Shown: piece after piece, positions 1 to 7,204 of the stretch
Layout: every line of letters starts with the position of its first letter
How positions within the stretch are numbered: the first letter of the stretch is position 1
Assembly: GCA_002362735.1 (NCBI GenBank)
Contig: DEUU01000288.1
Coordinates: 1 to 12,062, forward strand
Length of the DNA: 12,062 nucleotides
From: Dehalococcoidia bacterium UBA3254
GTDB taxonomy: Bacteria; Chloroflexota; Dehalococcoidia; Dehalococcoidales; UBA3254
Reading direction: 5' to 3'
Made by a program: the position numbers and the translations under genes
The notes under the pieces: generated by a model
The model's database searches: none
What the model was told of the DNA's origin: nothing
The model's input: the letters and a program-made list of their open reading frames with translations, nothing else

Positions 1-653
1 CAACTCAGGTTCAAAACCTGGAAGGTAAGATCAGTATAACTGCTCAGGGGGTAGAAGTATTAATTCCGGAAGGCAGTTCCAGCACAGTATTACCCGGACA
101 ACCTCCGTCTCCTCCACAGCCTGTGTCGACGGTAACCTCCGATCCGGCTAATGATTTGTTTGATAACCAGAATAAACATGTAACCGGGGAAGGTTATCAG
201 GATATCCTGGGAAACTCATTGGTTAAAGATGGAGACATGTGGGTTTGGACGATTAATTTGAATGACAATATTCCTTCCTCTGTCCCTTCGAATATTTTCA
301 TGGAATGGGATCTGATGATAGATAGTGACCTGAATGCCAAAACCGGTTGGAATACTAACACGATGTACAACGACACCGGAGCGGACTACTATATTAATTT
401 CTATGTAAACGGGGAAAGGACTTCAGCGGGTGGGTTTTTAACTGCGGATACGGCAGGGAGCCATTTCACAGACGTACAGTATAAGGTTACAGGGAAAACG
501 GTTGAAGTACGATTTCCAACCAAAAGGATTGGAAATATTTCCAGATTCAACTATCTAGTGCTGACCAGAAAATATGATAACTCAAATCAACCCAGTGTTA
601 TGCTGGGAGCAGATAAATATCCTGACCAGGGTCATCTGGAAATAAATGAGTAA
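1..653 (+). CDS. FecR-like secreted protein, 3' part (5' end outside window)
   Basis: The frame is open from the first base (first full codon at 3) to the TAA at 651-653, giving 216 residues without a convincing start, so the gene begins upstream; a GTG at 123 lies inside the domain linker and is not a likely start. The first ~30 residues (QGVEVLIPEGSSSTVLPGQP) look like the end of a FecR-type beta domain, which in this family typically finishes in a G-x-x-x-x-V-x-P-G-x-P-P-S-P-P linker; here the linker is PGQPPSPPQP. A second domain follows, rich in aromatic residues and strands, beginning DPANDLFD and containing EWDLMIDSDLNAKTGW and GADYYINFYV. It resembles beta-sandwich, possibly calcium- or sugar-binding, domains of exported proteins. 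The role is unknown; cell-surface location is inferred. No hairpin follows the stop closely. Confidence 0.6.
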   Translation, partial: TQVQNLEGKISITAQGVEVLIPEGSSSTVLPGQPPSPPQPVSTVTSDPANDLFDNQNKHVTGEGYQDILGNSLVKDGDMWVWTINLNDNIPSSVPSNIFMEWDLMIDSDLNAKTGWNTNTMYNDTGADYYINFYVNGERTSAGGFLTADTAGSHFTDVQYKVTGKTVEVRFPTKRIGNISRFNYLVLTRKYDNSNQPSVMLGADKYPDQGHLEINE

Positions 654-881
654 TATTCCCCAATTTTTAGTACCACTACAGGGGTCAGGTCACTAAAAAC
701 GCGGAATACTTTGTAGGAAGAAAAGGTAGTCACCGGAACTCTTCCATACCTGGTGTCATGAATGTTGATTCAATATTGCGGAGTAGTAATCTGCTTCCTG
801 AAGAGTAACCCGTTTTCAGGTATTGCCTCTTTGCAGCGGGGAAGTACTATTCAGTAAACTGAAAAATTGATTTACCGGAGT
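654..881. other. Non-coding stretch, possible decayed minus-strand reading frame
   Basis: No intact gene is seen. A weak stem (CCTGAA 797-802 with TTCAGG 815-820, 12-nt loop) lies here and has no T-tract. On the minus strand, the frame from about 814 down to 690 reads as protein-like sequence (TLQEADYYSAILNQHS, stop, HQVWKSSGDYLFFLQSIPRF, stop), which could be a remnant of a gene with one in-frame TGA. No Shine-Dalgarno or start is visible, so this is only a suggestion. Confidence 0.25.
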
Positions 882-910
882 TTGACAGCCTTTGGGTATG
901 TTGATACAAT
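882..910 (+). promoter_or_regulatory. Sigma-70 type promoter with extended -10
   Basis: A perfect -35 TTGACA (882-887) is followed after exactly 17 bp by TACAAT (905-910, five of six consensus bases), and TGA stands directly before the -10 (902-904), giving the extended TGn motif. Transcription would start near 917, leaving a leader of about 85 nt before the M28-peptidase ATG at 1002. It is the best promoter in the window. Confidence 0.75.
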
Positions 911-1001
911 CCTCTGTAATATATTACTTATAAACATTCACGAAGAGCTGTTCACAGAATTCATTAGATATATTTGTACTACACTTTGGAGGCCAGATTA
1001 A

Positions 1002-3971
1002 ATGGCTACTTGCTCTTCCGTGGGTTGGAAAAAGCTGGTTGAAGGACATCCCTGGTTTGCCAGGAAGGGAAGGTTTACCATCCACGCCTACTCGGAATTC
1101 CTTCCGCCGCCGTTTCTGGGATGCCGCCCTTACACTGAAACGGATGTTTCGCTGTTTTCGGATGACGATCCTTATGGCTGGCTTATCACCGAAGTGGAAG
1201 AGGAATATGGGCTCCATCAGGGTATGGCAAACCTGGCGGAACAGATATTAAGTCAGCTAATTGAACTAGGCCAGGGTAAAAGTGCCTTTAAGATCGCCGG
1301 TCATATGGGGCGCAATCTAGTGGATAATCCCTACTGGCCTCCTGAGCTGGCGCGGAATGCTGGGAAATTGACCCATGAACGTTATGTTATCTTTCTGCCT
1401 TTAGCCCTGTCTCTAACCCAGGATGACAAAGGCCGGCTCCGCTGGACTTTTTTTGGCAGTAGTGAGCAGGGGCCGGAGCGTGCCTTTTGGAAGAGCTTTT
1501 ACTCTAGCCCAGATACCGAACTTCCAGCTTCCGAAGGCTATTCTTTCATTATCAAGCTTCTCGCGGAGATTTATGACCAGAAATGCAAAGATGCTGGGGA
1601 CCTCCGCAAAATAGGTTTTCGGATTCTACCATCTAAAGCCAATCCGCAGTTTCCTTACTGGCATCAAGAAAGCCTGCCTTCGTGGACTCAACCATTTATT
1701 GTTGATGAAGACTCCTTATCGGAGGATATCAGCTATCTGCTGACCTTCAGGCCATTCAGCCAGTTGCCTACCGCGGTTCAGGAGCGCTATTTCTCTGGTA
1801 AATTGACGCTTTTGCCCTTCCCCGGTAGCCTGGTCTTCTGGGGTATGCCATCCTATATTAAATTACATTCCGAGTATATTATGGCGATGCAGCTTCCCCT
1901 CCTGCGCCTGGTAGCACGCAACGCAGCTCCCGAAGGTATAAAAGTCCCTCAGTCCGGATGGTTCTTTGAGTCCGGAAAGGTTTATAATTCCTCAGTTGTC
2001 CAGCAAAAACTTTTGCTAAATTCTTATAAACGTACCAGCCGCTGGGACCGAGCCCGTCGCTATGAGAACGAGCTGGTCTTGAGCACGATTGAAGAAACCA
2101 TACCCCGGACTCTTTTTGGAATTCAGCTGGATACTATGGGTCTTTATGGGAAGCCGATGGCTAAGAATTGCCAGCTTTGGACTGAAGATTCCCGTCTTTT
2201 GCTGGACGGGCCTCGGGCCAGTCCGGAACAAATCGAAAAAGCTGCCCGGATAGTTGCTTCCGGCGGTTCTTTTCGCTACCGATTCCATTTTCCTGCGATG
2301 CGAGTTGGCAAGAATGTGGTCTACTGGCAACGGCCCCTAATTGCCTATTGGTCAGCTTCCTCCAGCAATGCGAAACTGATGCTTGATGGTATGAGTGGCT
2401 TTATGACGGCTTATTTGGCCGAAGAGACTGATCTATCCTGCCCGGTTGAGCTCTGGCCTAGAATCGCCCATCGAGAACCCTATATGATGGCTTTACATAA
2501 CTTTGAACACCTGAAAGAACATTACCGCCATCAGACATCGAAAAATATCATCCGGTTCCTGGACACCTGGAGACGGTGGGGAGAGCGTCCAATCTCCCGG
2601 AGCTTCATTCGTCAGGTGTTGCGGTTACCGGAACGCCAGACCCTGGAAGCCTGGCTGACTGCCTTGCCTGAAAAAGCCAGGAACCATGATGAAGGGGTTA
2701 AGCTGCTTCAGATTCTGGAGAGTTGTTTGAAACCGGTAACCGTTACCGGACTCCACACCTTTTTGCCAGGAGTACCTCCGATAGATATTGCCAATCTGCC
2801 GATTACTTACTCGTTTACCGCTACACGGGTCTTTGAAGAAGCCTGGTGGAAGGATATCTACAAGTTATCCGGCAGCAATTTTGTGAATAAGGATAATGCC
2901 GACTGTGTTCAGGATCCAATCACGTTATCTCAAATTAAACATCATCAACGTGACCTTGAGATACTTGGTGATTATATCCAGAATCGCTATCAACAGGCAA
3001 TCAAAGATACCGGGATGGAAGGCCGGGCAGTAGTTGGAGAATTGCCTTTCCGCTGGAAAACGGAATTCGATCTTTCGGTCTTCGGAGGCTGGAAAAACAA
3101 TCAGGAAGGACATACCTTTGAGAGGGATATTTTCTTAATTATTCCGGGCAAAAACCGGAATGAAGCCGTGATTATGGCGGACCACTACGATACGGCTTAT
3201 ATGGAGGATATTTATGAAAAGTCCCGTGGAGGGTGCGGCGCTCGTATTTCAGCTGCCGGGGCTGATGACAATTATTCCGCCACGGCGACACTCTTCCAGG
3301 CAGCCAATATCTTTCTAAAACTGAGCAAGGAAGGGCGTCTGGAGCGAGATATCTGGCTGGTAAATCTTACCGGTGAAGAGTTTCCTGCGGACTGCATGGG
3401 CGCGAGGCATTTGGCTCAATCCCTTGTGGAAAGAAATATTCAATTGCGCTTCATAGAAGGAAAGTATTTAGACCTTTCTAAAGTCAGTATAACTGGAGTA
3501 TATGTTTTGGATATGATAGGCCATAACCGGGAAAGTGAATTGGATGAGTTTCAGATTTCTCCGGGCAAAGGCCGAGCTTCACTTCGATTGGCCTGGCATG
3601 CGCATATCGCAAATGCTCTCTGGAATATGGAAGCCAAGAAATGGAACCAGAGTCCCGAAAGATATAATTGCGATAGGGGGCAGAGAAGCACTGACGGGAC
3701 TCAGATTCCAGCAATAGCCAAATTTATTCAATTGCAGGGACAGATCCGTCTCCATGAAGATCCCCGCAGTTCCCTTTTTAATACTGACGGCCAAATTTTT
3801 TCAGATTGCGGCATACCCGTAGTATTGTTTATGGAAAACTATGATATCAGCCGCAGCGGATACCATGATACCAAAGATACTATGGAGAACATTGACCTGG
3901 ATTATGGAGCAGCTGTGGCGGCCATCTCTATCGAAACTGTTGCCCGCGTAGCTTGCTTTCCCCAGGTCTGA
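1002..3971 (+). CDS. M28-family zinc metallopeptidase with a very long N-terminal region
   Basis: The ATG is set by GGAGG at 988-992, nine bases upstream, and by the promoter at 882-910. The C-terminal ~280 of 989 residues carry every M28 metal and catalytic position: H728 and D730 in DHYDTA, the bridging Asp in GADDN (D756), the adjacent pair E792-E793 in LTGEEFP (general base and ligand), D837 in VLDMIGHN, and H955 in GYHDTKDT. In the family these bind two zinc ions and cleave amino-terminal residues or dipeptides, so an active aminopeptidase is likely. The first ~700 residues match nothing I recognise. They are rich in Trp, Tyr and Pro, with no signal peptide and no membrane segment, which suggests a cytoplasmic enzyme. 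Typical M28 enzymes have 300-500 residues, so this is more than double. It stands alone in its transcription unit. The peptidase assignment is firm; the substrate is unknown. Confidence 0.88.
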   Translation: MATCSSVGWKKLVEGHPWFARKGRFTIHAYSEFLPPPFLGCRPYTETDVSLFSDDDPYGWLITEVEEEYGLHQGMANLAEQILSQLIELGQGKSAFKIAGHMGRNLVDNPYWPPELARNAGKLTHERYVIFLPLALSLTQDDKGRLRWTFFGSSEQGPERAFWKSFYSSPDTELPASEGYSFIIKLLAEIYDQKCKDAGDLRKIGFRILPSKANPQFPYWHQESLPSWTQPFIVDEDSLSEDISYLLTFRPFSQLPTAVQERYFSGKLTLLPFPGSLVFWGMPSYIKLHSEYIMAMQLPLLRLVARNAAPEGIKVPQSGWFFESGKVYNSSVVQQKLLLNSYKRTSRWDRARRYENELVLSTIEETIPRTLFGIQLDTMGLYGKPMAKNCQLWTEDSRLLLDGPRASPEQIEKAARIVASGGSFRYRFHFPAMRVGKNVVYWQRPLIAYWSASSSNAKLMLDGMSGFMTAYLAEETDLSCPVELWPRIAHREPYMMALHNFEHLKEHYRHQTSKNIIRFLDTWRRWGERPISRSFIRQVLRLPERQTLEAWLTALPEKARNHDEGVKLLQILESCLKPVTVTGLHTFLPGVPPIDIANLPITYSFTATRVFEEAWWKDIYKLSGSNFVNKDNADCVQDPITLSQIKHHQRDLEILGDYIQNRYQQAIKDTGMEGRAVVGELPFRWKTEFDLSVFGGWKNNQEGHTFERDIFLIIPGKNRNEAVIMADHYDTAYMEDIYEKSRGGCGARISAAGADDNYSATATLFQAANIFLKLSKEGRLERDIWLVNLTGEEFPADCMGARHLAQSLVERNIQLRFIEGKYLDLSKVSITGVYVLDMIGHNRESELDEFQISPGKGRASLRLAWHAHIANALWNMEAKKWNQSPERYNCDRGQRSTDGTQIPAIAKFIQLQGQIRLHEDPRSSLFNTDGQIFSDCGIPVVLFMENYDISRSGYHDTKDTMENIDLDYGAAVAAISIETVARVACFPQV

Positions 3972-4331
3972 TAGATGCTAATATCGGAGAAGATTTGGTT
4001 AAGTCAGACTTCTACTTAAAATATCGTAATCTTGTACATTAGACACATTTATAATAAGAAAGATAATGCCGGTTACCCTTAACGTGTCTGTTACCGGCTG
4101 TTTGATCGTAACACCAACTTTCACCCAGATAAAAGTAAACCTTATGGTAACTTACATTGGTTGCATCGGTTACAATTCGGACAGTTTTACACAGAATTGA
4201 CCTTACCCCATAGTCAGTATCATCCGTTAACAGAGTTCGGCAATTGCCTCTAGCGATACGAAAATAGTTATGGTAACATATGACTGTTAAAAGAAAGTAA
4301 TATCAATATCGTTCTGAGCAAGGAGGAAACT
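3972..4331. promoter_or_regulatory. 360-bp leader region with repeated GTTAC/GTAAC words
   Basis: No gene is seen. The region holds six related hexamers: GGTTAC 4071-4076, GTTACC 4090-4095, GGTAAC 4146-4151, GGTTAC 4168-4173, GTTAAC 4226-4231 and GGTAAC 4272-4277. Two of them lie in an exact 10-bp direct repeat, TTATGGTAAC, at 4142-4151 and 4268-4277. GCCGGTTAC (4068-4076) and GTTACCGGC (4090-4098) form a stem with one T-T mismatch. A second weak stem is TTAAGT 3999-4004 with ACTTAA 4014-4019. This could be a cluster of regulator sites for the lipoprotein gene. I see no strong -35/-10 pair; TTGACC at 4197-4202 has only a poorly spaced partner. Confidence 0.35.
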
Positions 4332-5579
4332 GTGTTTGTTGGACATAGTCTCAAACCGGGAGCGATAGCTCCTCTCGTTTTTCTCGTAATCTGCTTATTG
4401 TCGCTGATCGGCTGTAGCCAGCAGGGTTCATCGACCACACCCGAAAGAACGACTGCTCCTATCCAATCACTTACCACGAGCCAGATACCTGCATTTTCAA
4501 CTACAACTTCTTCAACTGTAAAACCGTCTGCTGCCACTCAACAAACCACTTCTTTTCAGGGCAACATCACCCGGCTTAAAACCACCAATGTTATCGACCA
4601 ACAGGGTACAGGAACCGAAGCAATCAGCATGCTTGTTCCTGTTGATTGGAATGTTACCGGAGGAGTAAGTTGGATACTGGATAATCCGATCATGCCGGCC
4701 ACGGTGAGTTTCCGGGTCATAAATCCACAAGGAACTGAAGTTTTCGAACTTTTTCCCAGCTTTTCGCTTTTCTGGACGAACAATCAGGGGTTGCTGCAAT
4801 TATTTCCGGCAGGATCAAAATATTTTGGCAGTGAAGTCTCCCCGCTGGTGGAACCCGGAGAAGCCTTCAATAAGTTTATCCTTCCCAGGTACCGGGGCGA
4901 TGTCACAGGTCTAAAGCTCGTAAATCAACAGGTTACCCCGGATGTGGGCCAGTCTTCCTCTCAACAAAATCCTTTAAAAACTTCTATCAAAGGCGGTCAG
5001 ATGAGAGTTGAATACCAGAAAGCCGGTAAGTCTATTGAAGACCAGCTATACTGTAAAGTTGAAGCAGTCTATATTCCCATCCAGGGATTAGGCGGTACAA
5101 GCACTAATACCAATTGGGGAGTCACCAATATCTGTTCCTTTAGCGCAGAAAAAGGGAAGCTGGATGCCAGTTCCAAAATATTCGCGACGATATCTCAATC
5201 TGCCAAATTAAATCCCCAGTGGTTTAACAAATTCAATCAGGTTGTGGCGTATCTGATCAAAAATCAAATTCAGAAAATCCAGAGTGCGGGTGAATTCAGC
5301 CGGATTTTGGCACAAACCAGCGACCAGATCAGCAGTGAAATGACAGCATCCTATAATGAACAGCAGGTAGTTAATGATAAAATTGCGAAAAACTTTGACC
5401 AGTATGTTCGAGGTGTTGATTCCTATTATGATCCGATTGGACAAAAGGAAGTGGAATTGCCGTCCGGCTATGATAATGCCTGGACTAACGCTAATGGTGA
5501 ATATATTGTCGCCGACAATTCGAGCTTCAACCCCAACATTGGCTCGAATTTAAATTGGCAACTTTTGAAAAAGCAGTAG
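4332..5579 (+). CDS. Lipoprotein of unknown function
   Basis: The start is GTG, set by AGGAGG at 4321-4326 five bases upstream. The 415-residue product begins with a hydrophobic signal (residues 10-27) ending in the lipobox L25-I26-G27-C28, so signal peptidase II cleavage and lipid attachment at Cys28 are expected. A Ser/Thr/Gln-rich linker (about residues 29-75) follows, as in many surface lipoproteins of Gram-positive and Chloroflexota-like bacteria. The body has a beta-rich middle region (for example SWILDNPIMPATVSFRVINP) and a helical stretch (about residues 295-350). The end reads LPSGYDNAWTNANGEYIVAD and is followed by a N-P-N motif, which looks like a small separate C-terminal unit. 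I do not recognise the family. It stands alone, 360 bp after the peptidase gene. Confidence 0.85.
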   Translation: MFVGHSLKPGAIAPLVFLVICLLSLIGCSQQGSSTTPERTTAPIQSLTTSQIPAFSTTTSSTVKPSAATQQTTSFQGNITRLKTTNVIDQQGTGTEAISMLVPVDWNVTGGVSWILDNPIMPATVSFRVINPQGTEVFELFPSFSLFWTNNQGLLQLFPAGSKYFGSEVSPLVEPGEAFNKFILPRYRGDVTGLKLVNQQVTPDVGQSSSQQNPLKTSIKGGQMRVEYQKAGKSIEDQLYCKVEAVYIPIQGLGGTSTNTNWGVTNICSFSAEKGKLDASSKIFATISQSAKLNPQWFNKFNQVVAYLIKNQIQKIQSAGEFSRILAQTSDQISSEMTASYNEQQVVNDKIAKNFDQYVRGVDSYYDPIGQKEVELPSGYDNAWTNANGEYIVADNSSFNPNIGSNLNWQLLKKQ

Positions 5580-5611
5580 AATTTCAAACAACAAGATCTA
5601 TCAGGTATGAA

Positions 5612-5631
5612 ATTATTATTAATTTAATAAT
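5612..5631 (+). terminator. AT-only hairpin after the lipoprotein gene
   Basis: ATTATTA (5612-5618) pairs with TAATAAT (5625-5631) around a 6-nt loop, 33 bases after the lipoprotein stop. A second stem, ATCCTCTG 5650-5657 with CAGGGGAT 5663-5670 (one T-G pair, 5-nt loop), follows shortly after. Neither has a proper T-tract, so termination here is only possible. Confidence 0.3.
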
Positions 5632-5643
5632 GTGCTGGACATA

Positions 5644-5989
5644 TTAATGATCCTCTGCCTGACAGGGGATGGAGAAACGAGCCAATCTTAGCTTGTTTTG
5701 ACGGTTGAAGTCATATTCATCCTGATAATTCTGACTGTCCAGGGCTGGACGGGGGATTTCGTCAACTGTTCGCTGCGTTTCCCAATAGCACGGTTAGGCA
5801 TACTCTCGGCGAGTTCAAACAGCCTCTTATCATAAAACTTCAATGAGGCGTTCAAATTTGCTTCTAAATCTTTCCCAGCTTGAAAAAGGAGATGAAACCA
5901 ATAATAATTGCCACAAGTATCACTCCGAAAGTAATCAGACAACCAATGGTTGCTTTCGAAGTTTGCTTTTTTATCGGTGTTTCCTGCAT
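5644..5989 (-). pseudogene. Frameshifted small membrane-protein gene remnant
   Basis: Three overlapping minus-strand frames read like successive parts of one protein. The first (5989 down to 5864) starts MQETPIKKQTSKATIGC, then a membrane segment of about 20 residues (LITFGVILVAIIIGFISFF), then stops. The second (in use from about 5880 to 5770) reads KDLEANLNASLKFYDKRL and FELAESMPNRAIGKRSEQ. The third (5766 down to 5644) reads VDEIPRPALDSQNYQDEYDF and then a basic stretch, and stops. Two shifts in the same direction would restore a product of roughly 120 residues with an N-terminal membrane anchor and a charged, partly helical tail. No strong Shine-Dalgarno precedes the ATG. The exact shift points are uncertain, because the third frame also offers a helix-like stretch (WERFRSKFERLIEVL) near the first junction. 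Family not recognised. Confidence 0.45.
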
Positions 5990-6062
5990 TGGCAGCTTCT
6001 TTTTCTCAACAAAGGTCTTATCAATACAATGAACCAATCGAACACGAACAAAAATTTGCTTA

Positions 6063-6097
6063 TAATAGACCTCTATTCTATCGATAGAGGCCTATTA
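6063..6097. repeat. 13-bp imperfect inverted repeat (stem-loop)
   Basis: TAATAG (6063-6068) pairs with CTATTA (6092-6097) and CCTCTAT (6070-6076) with ATAGAGG (6084-6090), interrupted only by an A-C mismatch, with a 7-nt loop TCTATCG. It lies between the membrane-protein remnant and the next small gene and is not followed by a T-tract on either strand. It could be a regulator site, the tip of a small palindromic element, or a weak bidirectional terminator. The rest of 5990-6332 shows no gene. Confidence 0.5.
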
Positions 6098-6332
6098 GCT
6101 CATGTACGAATAAGTATTTCCTATTATAACCATTCTTTGTTGTGGTCGCAATAGCTTAGTTTGCCAGATTCTTTTAGATTTAATTAGCATTATACGTCTG
6201 TTTATATATGTTGCATCGTCTGAGTCCTGGATGACAATTCTAATTATTGTTAGAGGAGTATTTTAGTACTACCGACCCATTTTTTCAAACATTTTGAGCC
6301 TGCGCTCCCCCTGGTGTTATTATCTCCAGGTA

Positions 6333-6361
6333 TTTACGTAATAAGATTATCATGATACGAT
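6333..6361 (+). promoter_or_regulatory. Possible extended -10 promoter for the 64-residue gene
   Basis: TTTACG (6333-6338) and TACGAT (6356-6361) are separated by 17 bp, with TGA directly before the -10 (6353-6355). Each hexamer matches four of six consensus bases. The layout repeats that of the promoter at 882-910 and would give a leader of about 42 nt. Confidence 0.4.
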
Positions 6362-6409
6362 TTATATGTTAAAGATATTAAAAAGGATAACCTTTGAGGA
6401 GGTAATAAC

Positions 6410-6604
6410 ATGAGTAAGTTTTTAGACTATCTGGTTCACGCGGGCGAAAGAATATCTGAATCCAGAACAAATTCAATGAAGACAATGTACAGTCTTGATT
6501 GGATTTCTGATGATAAAGTTCAGACCACTTCTAACCCATCAGGTAAACCTGATAAGCGCTATACGCTTCATCAGTGCTCTGTATGTGACACAGAGCATTA
6601 TTAA
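6410..6604 (+). CDS. Small hypothetical protein with a CxxC
   Basis: The ATG is preceded by an excellent GAGGAGG (6396-6402) at seven bases, and the gene ends 27 bases before a strong terminator. These signals argue that this 64-residue frame is really translated. The product is hydrophilic (MSKFLDYLVHAGERISESRT at the start) and has a CSVC pair near its end, too few cysteines for a full zinc ribbon alone. No membrane segment or recognised family. A role in sensing or binding cannot be inferred from the sequence. Confidence 0.65.
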   Translation: MSKFLDYLVHAGERISESRTNSMKTMYSLDWISDDKVQTTSNPSGKPDKRYTLHQCSVCDTEHY

Positions 6605-6631
6605 TTATTATACACTTTGGGAATATCTGTC

Positions 6632-6666
6632 ATCGCCCCGACTAAATTTCGGGGCGATTTTATTAT
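6632..6666 (+). terminator. Rho-independent terminator
   Basis: A 10-bp perfect stem, ATCGCCCCGA (6632-6641) with TCGGGGCGAT (6649-6658), with a 7-nt loop and followed by TTTTATTAT. It stands 27 bases after the stop of the 64-residue gene and ends its transcript. Confidence 0.88.
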
Positions 6667-6720
6667 CCGGCGAACCTTTCTCTCTGACTTAATGGGATGT
6701 CAATATTTAAAATTAGAGCT

Positions 6721-6815
6721 TTAGTTTCCGATCGCTTCTGCCACCTTTTCCTAACTCTGGTCTTGCTCTCCTTCCAGCCAACCCGAATATTTGATATAAA
6801 AGTTCTTTATTAATG
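6721..6815 (-). pseudogene. Possible small-gene remnant, K-x-A-E-A-I-G copy 1
   Basis: On the minus strand, the frame ending with the TAA at 6721-6723 reads EKVAEAIGN before the stop. An upstream stretch in the same frame contains NFYIKYSGWLEGEQDQ and is separated from it by one TAG. The final part resembles the second remnant at 8074-8213 in both DNA (GGCAGAAGC shared, plus flanking matches) and protein. It is likely a decayed 3' end of a small gene family; no start is visible. Confidence 0.3.
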
Positions 6816-6826
6816 GTCCATCTATT

Positions 6827-6870
6827 ACAGATGTTAGGAGAATATTTTTATCTGTGTTAAGATGTTAGGA
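6827..6870. promoter_or_regulatory. Direct and inverted repeats upstream of the zinc-ribbon gene
   Basis: AGATGTTAGGA occurs exactly twice (6829-6839 and 6860-6870), 31 bp apart, close to three helical turns. ACAGAT (6827-6832) and ATCTGT (6850-6855) form an inverted pair in the same stretch. The arrangement, 60-100 bp upstream of the next start, would suit an operator, but no regulator gene is visible. Confidence 0.35.
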
Positions 6871-6929
6871 TATGAAGGGAGCGGCTAATTCTGCTGTGAC
6901 CAAAAAATTTGTTAGTTTGGAGTATTAAT

Positions 6930-7103
6930 TTGCCAAAAAGGACGATAAGGTGTCCAAATGGACATTATATTCGAGTAGAAATTGAAGACGGATATACAAC
7001 TGCAAGAGCAATCATCCAGAGTGGAAATTCCGACGGATCACCAGGGCATAATCAAGTTTGCCCTATTTGTAATCGTATGCTTGCTATCGAATACATTAAG
7101 TAA
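6930..7103 (+). CDS. Small zinc-ribbon protein
   Basis: The frame is open from 6909, but TTG at 6930 is the better start because GGAG (6919-6922) stands seven bases before it; this gives 57 residues beginning MPKRTIRCPNGHYIRVEIED. Cys-x4-His style CPNGH near the start and CPIC near the end would form a one-zinc ribbon, with about 40 residues between the two halves. Such stand-alone ribbons often bind nucleic acid or a partner protein, but no specific function can be assigned. It ends about 120 bp before the structured RNA and on the same strand. No hairpin terminator is seen; an AT-rich stretch with an A-run follows. Confidence 0.6.
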   Translation: MPKRTIRCPNGHYIRVEIEDGYTTARAIIQSGNSDGSPGHNQVCPICNRMLAIEYIK

Positions 7104-7198
7104 GATCTTTGAATATATAAAAAAATCTGTTTCTAGACATTTAAACGTCGTAATCTCCACCACTCTGGATGACCTTCGATTCTACGTTCTAACCAGCG

Positions 7199-7204
7199 TA
7201 TTAT
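7199..7204 (+). promoter_or_regulatory. Possible -10 box for the structured RNA
   Basis: TATTAT (7199-7204), within an AT-rich run, would start transcription near 7211, just before the element edge, giving a guide of about 14 nt. The -35 at the right distance (TTCGAT 7175-7180, 18-bp spacing) is poor. Because this region belongs to the interrupted gene rather than the element, the promoter may be fortuitous. Confidence 0.25.

Noticed and set aside
5843..6154. Plus-strand 103-residue frame
   Set aside because: Opposite the minus-strand remnant that reads more like protein; no Shine-Dalgarno and an Asn/Leu-rich, low-quality composition.
6256..6303. Short minus-strand tail HQGERRLKMFEKMGR before a TAG
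   Set aside because: Only 15 codons after two in-frame stops; too short to separate from chance.
6310..6330. CCTGG/CCAGG hairpin before the 64-residue gene
   Set aside because: Only five pairs with an 11-nt loop and no T-tract; not distinguishable from chance.
6495..6692. Plus-strand 65-residue frame
   Set aside because: Overlaps the 64-residue gene in another frame, runs through the terminator hairpin and has no ribosome binding site.
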